Assembly (NCBI RefSeq): GCF_000515355.1
Contig: NZ_KI911664.1
Location: 30,300 to 67,482 of the forward strand
Reading direction: 5' to 3'
DNA from: Promicromonospora kroppenstedtii DSM 19349
GTDB lineage: Bacteria > Actinomycetota > Actinomycetes > Actinomycetales > Cellulomonadaceae
DNA: 37,183 nucleotides
Part shown: in pieces, positions 23,537-32,002 of the stretch
Numbering within the stretch: the stretch's first letter is position 1
Layout of the letters: every line of letters begins with the position of its first letter
Notes under the pieces: model-generated
Told to the model about the DNA's origin: nothing
What the model saw: the letters and a program-made list of their open reading frames with translations, nothing else
The model's database searches: none
Translations under genes and position numbers: made by a program

Positions 23537-26362
23537 GTGGACCGGCACAGCGCCGTAGCCCATGATGATGGTGTGACTGCGGTCGAAACCGGGCCGCTGT
23601 ACGGCCGCGAGGATGTGCTCCGCCGACTGATCCATGATCTGGACCAGGTCGTCGAGACCGGTGGGTTCGCGATCGGGCTCAGCGGTGAGCCGGGAGTGGG
23701 CAAGAGCGCGGTGCTGAGGCAGGTTATGAAGCACGCCGCGAACTCGGGCTCGACCGTCATCGGTGCGAGGGGCAGCAAGGCGGAGTCACACCTGCCGTAC
23801 GCCAGCCTGCACCAGCTGTTGCGGCCGGTCCTCGGGCGGGCCGACGGGCTGCCGGCTCAGCAGCGTCAGTCGTTGCTCGCTTGTTTCGGCATGGTCGACG
23901 ACGTGGTGGCCAACCGGTTCTTCACCTCGCTCGCTGTCCTGAACCTGCTGTCCGAGCTGGCCGACGAGGCGCCGGTCGTGGTGTGCCTCGACGACCTGCA
24001 CTGGATGGACCGACCGTCCGTCGACGCGTTGGCGTTCGTCGCCCGCCGCATCGACACCGAGCGGGTGGTCCTGCTGTCGACGTCGCGGCGACCGGACCCA
24101 CAGCTTCTCGGTGACGAACAGGTCGTGACCTGGACCGAGCTGAAGGGACTGCCCGTGGACGCCGCGGACGCACTGCTGCGGTCACGTGCGCCGGGCCTCA
24201 ACCCGGCCCTGCACGACCGAGTGGTCACGCAGGCCGGCGGCAACCCGCTAGCGCTCGTGGAGTTCGCCGGTGCGTTGAGCGCAGGGACTCCTGGTTGGAC
24301 CGAGCTGGACGACGAGCTTCCGATGACCTTGCGCCTCGAGCGGGCATTCGCTGCGCGAGCCGGTGAGCTGGAGCCGGTCGCCCGCGCGATCGTCGACGTC
24401 GCGGCTCTCGACGAGGGGGACGATCTCGACGAGGTCGTCGCGGCCGCTGCAATCCTGTGTGGCGCCGACGTCGGCCCCGACGACGTGCGGCCTGCGGTGA
24501 CGCTCGGTCTGCTGGCCGTGGCGGGGCCGACCTACACCTTCACGCACCCCCTGATCGGCTCGGCAGTCCGGCAGTCGATGTCGCACGAACGACGTGAGCA
24601 GGGGCATGGTGCTCTGGCAGCCGTCCTCTCGGCCAACCTCGAACGCGCCGCCTGGCACCGGGCCGGCGCGATGTCCGGACGTGACGAGCCCGTCGCGGCA
24701 CAGCTCGAGCTCGCGGCCGCAGAGGCCCGTCGACGCGGCGCCTTTCCCACCGCGCTCACCTGGCTCGAGCGAGCGGCAGTTCTCAGCCCGGATCCGCTCG
24801 ACCGGGCCGCCCGCCTGCTCAGCGCGGCCGAGGTGGGTTTCGAGCTCGGCAGGTTCACGGAGGTCGAACGGCTCAAGGGCCAGGTCTCCCGGATGACGCT
24901 GCGGCCCAGGGACCGGTCACGGCTCACCTGGTTGACGGGCGCGTTCCATGACGGCGCCACCAGTGATCCTGCCGATGTCAGCCACCTGGTGGACCTGGCG
25001 CGGCATGCCACGGCCGAGGCGGACGTGGAGCTGACGATGCAGCTGCTGTTCGGAGCGGCCCGCAGAGTCTGGTGGCGAGACCCCGGCCCGGCGGTCCGGC
25101 AGGAGATCGTCCGTGCCGCGCGCGCGGTCCCGCTACCTGCCGCGGACCCGAGGGTGCTGGCCGTGCTCGGCCTTGCGGAGTCCCTCGAGCTGAGCGGGCG
25201 GGTGATGGAGCATCTGGCCTACTCACCGGTTGATGGTCACGGGCAGCCCGACGTCGCGGCACTCCTGGGCATCGCCGCGTTCTGCGCGGGCGACTTCGTG
25301 CGCGCGGACTCGTCGCTCTCGACCGCGATCCACGGCTTTCGCGCCGAGGGTCGCCTGAGCCTCCTCGCCGAGGCGCTCTCGATCCGGGCCTGGGCAGAGA
25401 TCAACCTGGGCGTCTTCGACCGGGCTCGGTCAGCCGACGAGGGCATGCGCCTCTCCGACGAGACCGGCCAACGGGTGTGGGCCGGGACGGCGCGGCTCGC
25501 GCTGGCTTTCGTCGATGCGGTCGGCGGGAGCTGGGACGGGCGCCATCGCCTGCTCGCCGAGGCCGAGCAGACCGCGCTCCAGCTGCCGAACGCGAGCTCG
25601 TCGCTGCTGGCGGGCGCGCAGCTCGTGCGCGGGATCGGCGAGCTGGCGGCCGACCGGCCCGAGCAGGCGTACGGCGAGCTGCTCCGTGTGTTCGACCCGG
25701 ACGACCCGGCATATCAGCGCGTGCAACAGGTCTGGACGATCAGCTACCTGGCTGAGGCCGCCGTCCGGATCGGCCGCCGGGACGAGGCGCGAGCGTTGAC
25801 CGTCTCCGTCGAGGAGATGGCGAACGGGTCTGCCGCCGTCGGCACGGAGCTCGCTCTCGCGTACTCACATGCCGTGCTCGCGGACGACGCCACCGCCGAG
25901 CAGCTCTTCCATCGCGCGCTCGCCGGCGCCGGACGCTTCCCGTGGCACCATGCCCGGGCCCAGCTCGCCTACGGTTCGTGGCTGCGCCGCCGGCGACGGG
26001 TGGCCGAGTCCCGCGACCCGCTCAGGGCAGCTCGCACGGCGTTCGACGCCCTGGGTGCCAGACCCTGGGCGCAACAGGCCGACCAGGAGCTGCGGGCGAC
26101 CGGCGAACGCGGCTGGCAACCCGCGGACGGCGCCCGCCCGCAGCTGTCTCCGCAGGAGGGCCAGATCGCCGACCTCGCCGCGCAGGGCCTGTCCAACCGG
26201 GAGATCGGCCAACGGCTCTTCCTCTCGCACCGGACCGTGGCCTCGCACCTCTACCGCATCTTTCCCAAGCTTGGCGTCACGAGCCGCCAGCAGCTCGCGG
26301 GCATGCTGGCCCGTGACCCCGCCGGCCCGGACGCGCCGAACCAAGTACAGTCATCCGACTGA
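23537..26362 (+). CDS. LAL-type LuxR-family regulator with N-terminal AAA ATPase
   Basis: A 941-residue cytosolic regulator. The N-terminal ATPase has Walker A GEPGVGKSAVL (about 50-60) and Walker B VVVCLDDLHWMD (about 147-158). A long helical, TPR-like middle follows. The C-terminal LuxR helix-turn-helix spans about 870-925: LSPQEGQIADLAAQGLSNRE, then LSHRTVASHLYRIFPKLGV. Large ATP-binding LuxR proteins of this kind are pathway-specific activators triggered by a ligand. It heads a same-strand cluster of hydrolase, SDR and MFS genes, its likely targets. The start is uncertain: GTG 23537 has a GGAG too close to it, and GTG 23573 is an alternative just before VETGPLYGRE, where the family normally begins. 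Confidence 0.9.
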   Translation: MDRHSAVAHDDGVTAVETGPLYGREDVLRRLIHDLDQVVETGGFAIGLSGEPGVGKSAVLRQVMKHAANSGSTVIGARGSKAESHLPYASLHQLLRPVLGRADGLPAQQRQSLLACFGMVDDVVANRFFTSLAVLNLLSELADEAPVVVCLDDLHWMDRPSVDALAFVARRIDTERVVLLSTSRRPDPQLLGDEQVVTWTELKGLPVDAADALLRSRAPGLNPALHDRVVTQAGGNPLALVEFAGALSAGTPGWTELDDELPMTLRLERAFAARAGELEPVARAIVDVAALDEGDDLDEVVAAAAILCGADVGPDDVRPAVTLGLLAVAGPTYTFTHPLIGSAVRQSMSHERREQGHGALAAVLSANLERAAWHRAGAMSGRDEPVAAQLELAAAEARRRGAFPTALTWLERAAVLSPDPLDRAARLLSAAEVGFELGRFTEVERLKGQVSRMTLRPRDRSRLTWLTGAFHDGATSDPADVSHLVDLARHATAEADVELTMQLLFGAARRVWWRDPGPAVRQEIVRAARAVPLPAADPRVLAVLGLAESLELSGRVMEHLAYSPVDGHGQPDVAALLGIAAFCAGDFVRADSSLSTAIHGFRAEGRLSLLAEALSIRAWAEINLGVFDRARSADEGMRLSDETGQRVWAGTARLALAFVDAVGGSWDGRHRLLAEAEQTALQLPNASSSLLAGAQLVRGIGELAADRPEQAYGELLRVFDPDDPAYQRVQQVWTISYLAEAAVRIGRRDEARALTVSVEEMANGSAAVGTELALAYSHAVLADDATAEQLFHRALAGAGRFPWHHARAQLAYGSWLRRRRRVAESRDPLRAARTAFDALGARPWAQQADQELRATGERGWQPADGARPQLSPQEGQIADLAAQGLSNREIGQRLFLSHRTVASHLYRIFPKLGVTSRQQLAGMLARDPAGPDAPNQVQSSD

Positions 26363-26442
26363 AGTCGGCGGTGTCCCGGCCGTCCTAACCTCCGAGTACG
26401 CCCTGGTGCGACCAGCACAGGGGACCGAGCAAGGAGGCAACC

Positions 26443-27234
26443 GTGGCAACACCAGTGCTCTTCATCCACGGGCTGTGGCTGCACGCCAGCTCTTGGGGAT
26501 CATGGGAGACGCGGTTCCGCGACGAGGGATACGCGCCGCAGGCGCCGGGTTGGCCCGGTGACGCGGAGACCGTGCCAGCCTCGCGGCAGAGCCCGGAGAC
26601 GATCGGCGACCACGGCATCGACGACGTCGTGGCCCATTTCGCCGCGATCATCGACGAGCTCCCCGAGCCGCCGATCCTGATCGGGCACTCGTTCGGCGGG
26701 ATGATCGCCCAGAAGCTGCTGGGCCAGGACCTCGCCAGGGCTGCGATCGCGATCGACGCCGCTCAGATCAAGGGCGTGCTGCCCCTGCCCCTCTCGGCGC
26801 TGCGCGCGACGTTGCCGGTGTTCAAGAACCCCGCCAACAAGCACCGGGCCGTCTCGTTGACCGCCGAGCAGTTCCGCTTCGCCTTCGGGAACGCCGTCTC
26901 CGAGGCGGAGTCGGACGAGCTGTTCGAGCGATGGACGATCCCGGCACCCGGCAAGCCCCTGTTCGAGGCGGCCGCAGCCAACTTCGACCCGCACTCACCG
27001 GCGAAGGTCGACACCGAAAACCAGTCCCGCGGGCCGCTCCTGCTGATCGCCAGCGGCAAGGACAACACCGTTCCCGAGGCGGTGACGCGCGCGACGCTCA
27101 AGCAGTACCGACACTCGGAGGCGGTCACCGACTTGACCACATTCCCGGACCGGGGACACTCGCTGACGATCGATTCGGGCTGGGCGGAGATCGCGGAGAC
27201 GTGCCTGGTCTGGCTGAAGAAGCAGGAGCTGTGA
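26443..27234 (+). CDS. Alpha/beta hydrolase
   Basis: The 263-residue enzyme has an HG oxyanion motif at 9-10 (VLFIHGLWL). The nucleophile Ser83 lies in GHSFGG, the likely acid Asp207 in ASGKDNTV, and His239 in DRGHSLT. The triad is complete. A cap region at about 110-190 would set specificity. The GTG start is supported by AAGGAGG at 26431-26437, 5 nt upstream. It follows the LuxR gene by 80 bp and its stop overlaps the SDR start by 4 bp, so hydrolase and SDR are translationally coupled. The substrate is unknown; ester or lactone cleavage followed by oxidation by the SDR is a reasonable inference. Confidence 0.88.
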   Translation: MATPVLFIHGLWLHASSWGSWETRFRDEGYAPQAPGWPGDAETVPASRQSPETIGDHGIDDVVAHFAAIIDELPEPPILIGHSFGGMIAQKLLGQDLARAAIAIDAAQIKGVLPLPLSALRATLPVFKNPANKHRAVSLTAEQFRFAFGNAVSEAESDELFERWTIPAPGKPLFEAAAANFDPHSPAKVDTENQSRGPLLLIASGKDNTVPEAVTRATLKQYRHSEAVTDLTTFPDRGHSLTIDSGWAEIAETCLVWLKKQEL

Positions 27235-28016
27235 AGCTCGACCTGGCCGGCCGCCGGGCGGTGGTGACCGGTGCGAGCAAGGGCATCGGTCTCGCCGTGG
27301 TCCGTGCCCTGGCGGACGAGGGCGCGCAGGTGGCCGCGGGGGCACGCAGCGAGTCCGCCGAGCTGAGCGCCCTGGCCGACCAAGGGGTCGTCACTGTGCT
27401 CGGCGACCTGACCACCGCGTCGGGCTGTCAGGCGCTCGTGGACCAGGCCATGGACCGCTTCGGCGGAGTCGACCTGCTCGTCAACAACGTCGGCGGGGTG
27501 CGCCCGCGCACGAACGGCTTCCTGGGCGTCTCCGACGCCGACTGGGAGTGGGCGCTGCAGGTGAACCTGCTCTCCGCCGTACGCGCGACCAGGGCGGCGC
27601 TGCCGCACCTGCTCGCGGCGGCGCCGTCGGCCGTCGTGACGATCTGCTCGGTCAACGCGACCCTGCCGGACCCCGGGGTCATCGACTACAGCGCCGCGAA
27701 GGCCGCGCTGCGCAGCTTCAGCAAGTCGCTGTCCAAGGAGGTCGGCCCCTCCGGCGTCCGGGTCAACACCGTCAGCCCCGGCCCGGTGGAGACAGCGCTG
27801 TGGCTCGGGCCCGGCGGAGTGGCCGAGACCCTCGGCCAGGCCCAGGGCGTCGACCCCGGCGCCGTCCGCGATGCAGCCGTCGCCGGCACACCGACCGGGC
27901 GGTTCACCCGACCCGACGAGGTCGCGCAGGTCGTGCTGCTGCTCGCGTCCGGCACAGCCGGCAACATCACCGGGGCCGACGTGCTGATCGACGGCGGCAT
28001 GGTCACCACCGTCTGA
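27231..28016 (+). CDS. Short-chain dehydrogenase/reductase (classical SDR)
   Basis: A 261-residue classical SDR. It has T13-G14-A-S-K-G18-I-G20 for the cofactor, GDLTT after strand 3, NNVGG at 85-89, Asn112, Ser140 in ICSVN, and Tyr153-S-A-A-Lys157. The PG motif VSPGPVET and a final GADVLIDGGM are also present. All catalytic residues are intact. The start GTG at 27231 overlaps the hydrolase TGA (GTGA) and places the Rossmann motif at the usual distance; longer upstream readings run through the hydrolase gene. It most likely oxidises or reduces a hydroxyl/keto group of the same compound handled by the hydrolase and the exporter. Confidence 0.92.
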   Translation: MKLDLAGRRAVVTGASKGIGLAVVRALADEGAQVAAGARSESAELSALADQGVVTVLGDLTTASGCQALVDQAMDRFGGVDLLVNNVGGVRPRTNGFLGVSDADWEWALQVNLLSAVRATRAALPHLLAAAPSAVVTICSVNATLPDPGVIDYSAAKAALRSFSKSLSKEVGPSGVRVNTVSPGPVETALWLGPGGVAETLGQAQGVDPGAVRDAAVAGTPTGRFTRPDEVAQVVLLLASGTAGNITGADVLIDGGMVTTV

Positions 28017-28025
28017 CGACCCGGT

Positions 28026-28070
28026 CGCCTCCAGGAACCGCGGCGGTGGGTGGCCACCGCGGCGGAGGCG
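28026..28070 (+). terminator. Intergenic hairpin between SDR and MFS genes
   Basis: CGCCTCC (28026-28032) pairs with GGAGGCG (28064-28070), and CCGCGGCGGTGG (28038-28049) pairs with CCACCGCGGCGG (28054-28065) with minor mismatch. A GTGG loop and an AGGAA bulge complete it. There is no U tail. It may attenuate transcription between SDR and exporter, or stabilise the upstream mRNA. Confidence 0.45.
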
Positions 28071-28118
28071 ACCGAGCCGCGGAGCCCACCCCACCGAAGC
28101 TGCCACAAGGACTGAGCA

Positions 28119-29558
28119 ATGGTTGACCTCAACGTCGTCTGCCCCCCGCACGTGGTTCCTCCCTCGGTCCGCCTCGCCAGCACCCAGGGTCGGTGGCTGC
28201 TGACCGCGACCATCCTGGGGTCCAGCCTGGCGTCGATCGACGCGACCGTCGTCAACGTCGCGCTCCCGGCCATCGGCCACGACCTCGAGATGGAATTCTC
28301 CGGACTGCAGTGGACGCTCACGGCCTACACGCTGACCCTGGCGTCGTTCATCCTGCTGGGCGGCGCGGCGGGCGACCGGTTCGGACGCCGACGGGTCTTC
28401 CTCGTGGGCATCGTCTGGTTTGCCATCGCATCCCTGCTGTGCGCCGTCGCTCCGACGGAGGGACTGCTCGTCGGCGCCCGCGCCCTCCAAGGCTTCGGCG
28501 CCGCCCTGCTCACCCCGGCGAGCCTGGCGATCATCCAGGCGACCTACACCGAGGTTGACCGGGCGCGCGCCGTGGGCACCTGGGCAGGCTTCAGCGGTGT
28601 GGCTTCCGCGCTCGGCCCGTTCCTGGGCGGCTGGTTGATCGAGGCCGGCTCGTGGCGGTACATCTTTCTCCTCAACGTGCCCCTGGCGGCGCTGGTGATC
28701 TGGCTCTGCCTCAAGCGCGTTCCGGAGACCCGGGATCCCGCGGCCGGCGGTCGCCTCGATATCGCCGGTGCGCTCGCCGGTGTCGTCGGGCTCGGCGGCA
28801 TCTCCTATGCACTGATCTCCGTCCCCGCGTCCGGTACCGGCTCGATCGGCGTCATCCTCCCGGCCTGTCTGGGGCTCGCAGGGCTCATCGCCTTCGTGCT
28901 GATCGAGCGCGGTGTGCGCAACCCGATGCTGCCGCCGAACCTGTTCGGGTCGTCCCAGTTCCGTGCCATCAACGCGGTGACGTTCCTCGTGTACGGCGCG
29001 ATCGGCGCGAGCCTGTTCCTGCTCGTGCTCCAGCTCCAGGTGGTGTCGGGGTTCAGCCCCCTCGTCGCGGGCTCGGCTCTCCTGCCGATCACGATGGTCG
29101 TCCTGATCTTCTCCGCGCGCAGCGGTGCCCTGGCCAGCCGGATCGGCCCCCGGGTCCAGGTGACGGCAGGACCGCTCGTGCTAGGCCTCGCCATGCTTCT
29201 CGGGCTCAGGCTTCAGGCCGACAGCAGCTACCTCACCGATGTCGTTCCTATCACCGTCGCCTTCGGGTGCGGCTTGGCCGTCATGGTCGCACCGCTCACC
29301 TCCGCCGCACTGGCCGCCGCGCCCGTGGGACATGCCGGGATCGCCTCCGGCGTCAACAACGCCGTCGCGCGGGCAGCACACCTGCTGGCCGTGGCCGCCA
29401 TCCCGGCAGCCGCGGGACTCACCAGCACGGCGTACACCGACCCCGCCGTCTTCCTGACCGCGTTCCATGCCGCGATCAGGATCTGCGCCCTGCTGTTCTT
29501 CGCGGCGGCGGTCCTGGCGGCACTCACCGTTCGGCGGCCGGGAGCCGTGAGGGCCTGA
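28119..29558 (+). CDS. MFS transporter, DHA2 (EmrB/QacA-like) drug exporter
   Basis: A 479-residue integral membrane protein with about 14 hydrophobic segments. It has the DHA2 signatures LDATVVNVALP-like SIDATVVNVALPAIG in helix 1, LQWTLTAYTLTLAS in helix 2, the loop 2-3 motif GDRFGRRRVFLVG, and helix 5 motif C-like SALGPFLGGWLIE. These proton-driven exporters remove drugs or secondary metabolites from the cytosol. AAGGA at 28107-28111 supports ATG 28119. It is the last gene of the LuxR-hydrolase-SDR cluster, consistent with export of, or resistance to, the cluster's compound. A very long opposite-phase frame across this gene and beyond is a shadow. Confidence 0.92.
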   Translation: MVDLNVVCPPHVVPPSVRLASTQGRWLLTATILGSSLASIDATVVNVALPAIGHDLEMEFSGLQWTLTAYTLTLASFILLGGAAGDRFGRRRVFLVGIVWFAIASLLCAVAPTEGLLVGARALQGFGAALLTPASLAIIQATYTEVDRARAVGTWAGFSGVASALGPFLGGWLIEAGSWRYIFLLNVPLAALVIWLCLKRVPETRDPAAGGRLDIAGALAGVVGLGGISYALISVPASGTGSIGVILPACLGLAGLIAFVLIERGVRNPMLPPNLFGSSQFRAINAVTFLVYGAIGASLFLLVLQLQVVSGFSPLVAGSALLPITMVVLIFSARSGALASRIGPRVQVTAGPLVLGLAMLLGLRLQADSSYLTDVVPITVAFGCGLAVMVAPLTSAALAAAPVGHAGIASGVNNAVARAAHLLAVAAIPAAAGLTSTAYTDPAVFLTAFHAAIRICALLFFAAAVLAALTVRRPGAVRA

Positions 29559-29579
29559 GGAGGGCCCCGGTTCCCGCAG

Positions 29580-29785
29580 TCATCCGTGGTGGTGCTGGTG
29601 CGTCGCGGACGGTTGGTCGTAATCGTCCGGGTAGCGCAGGTCCGGGCCGCCGACCTGGCGGCCGAGCGCGAAGGCGCGCCGCGAGGCCCTTCCGATGTCT
29701 CCTGGCGGCCGAGGGCCGTGAGATCGAGCCACGGGATGCCGTAGTGGAACTCCTGGATGCCCCGGCCGTAGGTCGAGTAGGTGTG
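29580..29785 (-). pseudogene. 3' fragment of a DUF899 (thioredoxin-like) gene
   Basis: On the minus strand, from 29785, the reading is HTYSTYGRGIQEFHYGIPWL then DLTALGRQ. After a frameshift it continues AFALGRQVGGPDLRYPDDYD and ends at TGA 29580-29582. This is the C-terminal end typical of DUF899 proteins. The rest of the gene is missing: upstream sequence switches directly to recombinase-like DNA at 29786. A clear truncated and frameshifted relic. Confidence 0.65.
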
Positions 29786-29850
29786 GCGTTATTTGTCTGT
29801 GGCCCGGCTCGGCACCTTGAGGGAGTTGCCACGATCTCCAGGTCAGATCG
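29786..29850 (-). pseudogene. Serine-recombinase fragment (copy C)
   Basis: About 65 bp closely match 21612-21676 of the second recombinase pseudogene: ggcgtt, ttgtctgtggc, then caccttgagggag and cacgatctccaggtc, with a one-base deletion. The minus-strand reading retains DLEIV. It sits exactly between the DUF899 fragment and the broken DHFR-family gene, as at a recombination junction. Confidence 0.55.
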
Positions 29851-29910
29851 ACCGCTTCTCCGCCTCAGGAGGAGGCCGCGTTCGAGCGCGAGTAGGTCAG
29901 TGCGAGGTTT

Positions 29911-30424
29911 GCCCCTGGGGAATGACTTGACGTCGATCAGCTGCAGCCTGGTGAGCTCGGTGAACAGCGGGCTGCCTCCGCCGTGGGCGAAGGGGCTGAC
30001 CAGCAGGTGGTACTCGTCGACGAGGTCCGCGAGGACGAGCGCCCGGGCGAACCGCACGCCGCTCGTGCGCGAGGATCGAGCCGTCGTCCTGGGCCTTCAA
30101 CCGGGCGACTTCGGTGGCCAGGTCCCCGGAGCAGATGGTCGTCGTCGCCCACGGGTCCTCGATCGGCGAACGGGAGAAGACGGCCTTGGGGATGGTGTTC
30201 ATCGCGTCGGCCTCAGGTCCCCTCTGGAACGGCCAGTAGCCGGTCATGTCCCGGTAGGTGCGGGAGCCCATGGCGTGAACGCCGGCCGAGCCGAGCACGG
30301 TGGCCATGTGTGCGACGAACTCCGCGTCCTCGTCGTACTCGAGGAAGAAGTCGTCGCGTACGCCCGCGGGTGCTGCGGCAATCCCGTCAAGGGACAGGCT
30401 GTGTCGGAGGATCAAGGGGCGCAC
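29911..30424 (-). pseudogene. Frameshifted dihydrofolate-reductase-family (RibD_C) gene
   Basis: From GTG 30424 (GGAG 6 nt upstream) the frame reads RPLILRHSLSLDGIAAAP, later AMGSRTYRDMTGYWP, PKAVFSRS and LATEVARLKAQDDGSILAH. One extra base near 30062-30068 then shifts the frame, and it resumes as RFARALVLADLVDEYHLLVS, PFAHGGGSPLFTELTRL and LQLIDVKSFPRG. The normal family text would be LAHGGVRFARAL, so a single insertion explains the break. The last residues are also replaced by foreign sequence running into the recombinase fragment. Intact relatives act as NADPH-dependent reductases; this copy should be inactive unless the base is a sequencing error. Confidence 0.75.
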
Positions 30425-30511
30425 GACGACTCCAAGGACCGTATTGATGTCACGGGACTCATCCTCCTGGTCTCGATCGAGGCCCATGGGGTCGCCTTTT
30501 GCGGCTGTTCG

Positions 30512-31084
30512 TCAGCAGCGTGTCGCCGAGAGGCGCACGTAATACACGGGGTCCAGGTTGTTCCCGCCGCCGTAGTAGCCGTCCGAACCGCTCCCGGTGC
30601 AGTCGATCTGGTTGCCCGCGGAGTTGTACGTCCGGTAGGAGGCTCCACCGGTCTGCCGGTTGAGGTAACGACCAATTCCGGTCCACTGGTAGACGGAGTA
30701 GAGGCCGTAGTCGTAGAACCAGAACTCCCGCATCTCCGGGTCCGTGCCGTCCCACATCGGAACTTTCTGACAGACGTAGCCGGGGGAGCAGACAGGCTGG
30801 GTGTCCGGCTGGTACTCGCGGATCTGCGCGGCGGTCGGGCTCGTCCTCGGGTTGTAGTCCTTCAAGATGCTGTAGTCGGACTCCGCCTGGACCACCACCG
30901 GCGTAGCCGCCGCCATCTCCGTCGGGGACAGCGTGGTGAGGTCGGCGCTTTCAGACTGAGCCGTCGAGCTGGGCGTGTTGGCGCTGCTCGCCGTCGGGCT
31001 CACAGATGTGGCGACTGCGATGAGGGAGGCCGTGGCCAGAGCGACTCCGAGACGTATGGATCGGACAGAGGTATGAGTGTTCAT
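30512..31084 (-). CDS. Secreted cysteine-containing protein (possible I36/crystallin-like)
   Basis: A 190-residue product with a signal peptide (RLGVALATASLIAVATSV, cleavage near SSA at about 32-36) and a variable linker. The C-terminal domain has four cysteines (99, 105, 162, 190), the last being the terminal residue. CSPGYVC and LNRQTGGASYRTYNSAG resemble peptidase-inhibitor I36-like, beta/gamma-crystallin-type small secreted proteins. ATG 31084 was chosen because it directly precedes the signal peptide; an upstream extension has no export logic. It is divergent from another secreted Cys protein with a similar motif. The function is not proven. Confidence 0.68.
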   Translation of the reverse strand: MNTHTSVRSIRLGVALATASLIAVATSVSPTASSANTPSSTAQSESADLTTLSPTEMAAATPVVVQAESDYSILKDYNPRTSPTAAQIREYQPDTQPVCSPGYVCQKVPMWDGTDPEMREFWFYDYGLYSVYQWTGIGRYLNRQTGGASYRTYNSAGNQIDCTGSGSDGYYGGGNNLDPVYYVRLSATRC

Positions 31085-31489
31085 GCGGGTGAGCCTTGGA
31101 CGAGACCGGGCGCTCGGCAACCTACTTCGGCCGGTGCCGAATAGCCACGCGACAACGTCGTGACCTTCGTCCACCGGCAGTTCTGTGAAGCCGCATTCAA
31201 CACGCCATTCTTCGAGTTGCCGGCAATGTCTGTCGGGGGCCCAGCAGTTGGCGTCCATCCCGTCCAGCAGCCTCTCCCGCAATCGCTAGGTCGCTGATCC
31301 AAGCTGCCCAACCCGACGCCTCCATCCGCATCGATCGCTGCCTCACCGTGATATGGCAACGCACGGCTTTTCGGTTGCCGCCGAAGTTTGTGGCAGGCCT
31401 GAGCGACCGAGTTCTAGGTTCGCCGTGTTCCGCGTAACGCCAGGTGCCGTGCCCGGTGAAACTCGGCGCGGAACAGGAAGGGGATCCAG
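31085..31489. other. Divergent intergenic region of two secreted-protein genes
   Basis: About 405 bp with no supported gene. A minus-strand frame extending upstream of 31084 contains the sequence RERLLDGMDANCW, which might be a relic, but it has no start context. The stretch should contain the promoters of both divergent genes; no clear boxes were seen. Confidence 0.35.
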
Positions 31490-32002
31490 ATGACACTCCG
31501 GAAGCGCTGGCTCGCCACGCTGTCGAGTGCGCTGATGGCGTTTCTCTGCGTCGTCGGTGGTACCCAGGCAGCGCAGGCGTACGACGACCCAGGCCTCACC
31601 GCCCCGGGCGGCAACCGCATCGCCGGTGCGACGAACGGCGCGAGCACCGGCGAGGTGGCGCCTGCGGCCTGGACACCGAACGTGTCCCCGCTCCTCTCGC
31701 AGGAGGCCGCCGGCCGCAATCTGACGACCGCCGACCGGAACGCTGCGCTGCACAACTGTCCGCGTCTTTACGCGTGCGTCGCTGTCGGACAGGGAGACGG
31801 CCGCCATACCGTCTTCTTCCTGTACCACTGTGACACGCGCACGTTGACCAACTTCATTGATGCTGGTGCGATTACCAACCGTCAGAGTCCCGGCGCTACG
31901 GTCCGGTTCACCGGCCCGGGCGCTCCGACTCTCGCGTTCGCACCTCGCGTGGAACCGTATTCGTTCTACCCGTTGCCGTATGACCGGATCGATCCGTGCT
32001 GA
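31490..32002 (+). CDS. Secreted cysteine-containing protein
   Basis: A 170-residue protein with a typical signal peptide: KRW positive start, LSSALMAFLCVVGG core, cleavage AQA before Tyr31. The mature domain has cysteines 90, 96, 114 and 170, again ending on Cys. CPRLYAC and TNRQSPGATVRF echo CSPGYVC and LNRQTGGASYR of the divergent neighbour, hinting at a shared crystallin-like fold. AAGGGGA before ATG 31490 is a good Shine-Dalgarno. It is probably released to the outside and disulfide-bonded. An inhibitor or antimicrobial role is conceivable but not shown. Confidence 0.7.
   Translation: MTLRKRWLATLSSALMAFLCVVGGTQAAQAYDDPGLTAPGGNRIAGATNGASTGEVAPAAWTPNVSPLLSQEAAGRNLTTADRNAALHNCPRLYACVAVGQGDGRHTVFFLYHCDTRTLTNFIDAGAITNRQSPGATVRFTGPGAPTLAFAPRVEPYSFYPLPYDRIDPC

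Noticed and set aside
26763..28490. 575-codon minus-strand frame opposite the hydrolase, SDR and MFS genes
   Set aside because: It is antisense to three intact enzymes/transporters, with low-complexity composition.
28652..31144. Very long plus-strand open frame (830 codons) spanning the MFS gene and beyond
   Set aside because: It overlaps the recognisable MFS gene in another phase, crosses three pseudogene fragments and encodes a part of the secreted gene in antisense. Its translation is Arg/Pro/Gly-rich without domains, so it is a GC-rich shadow.
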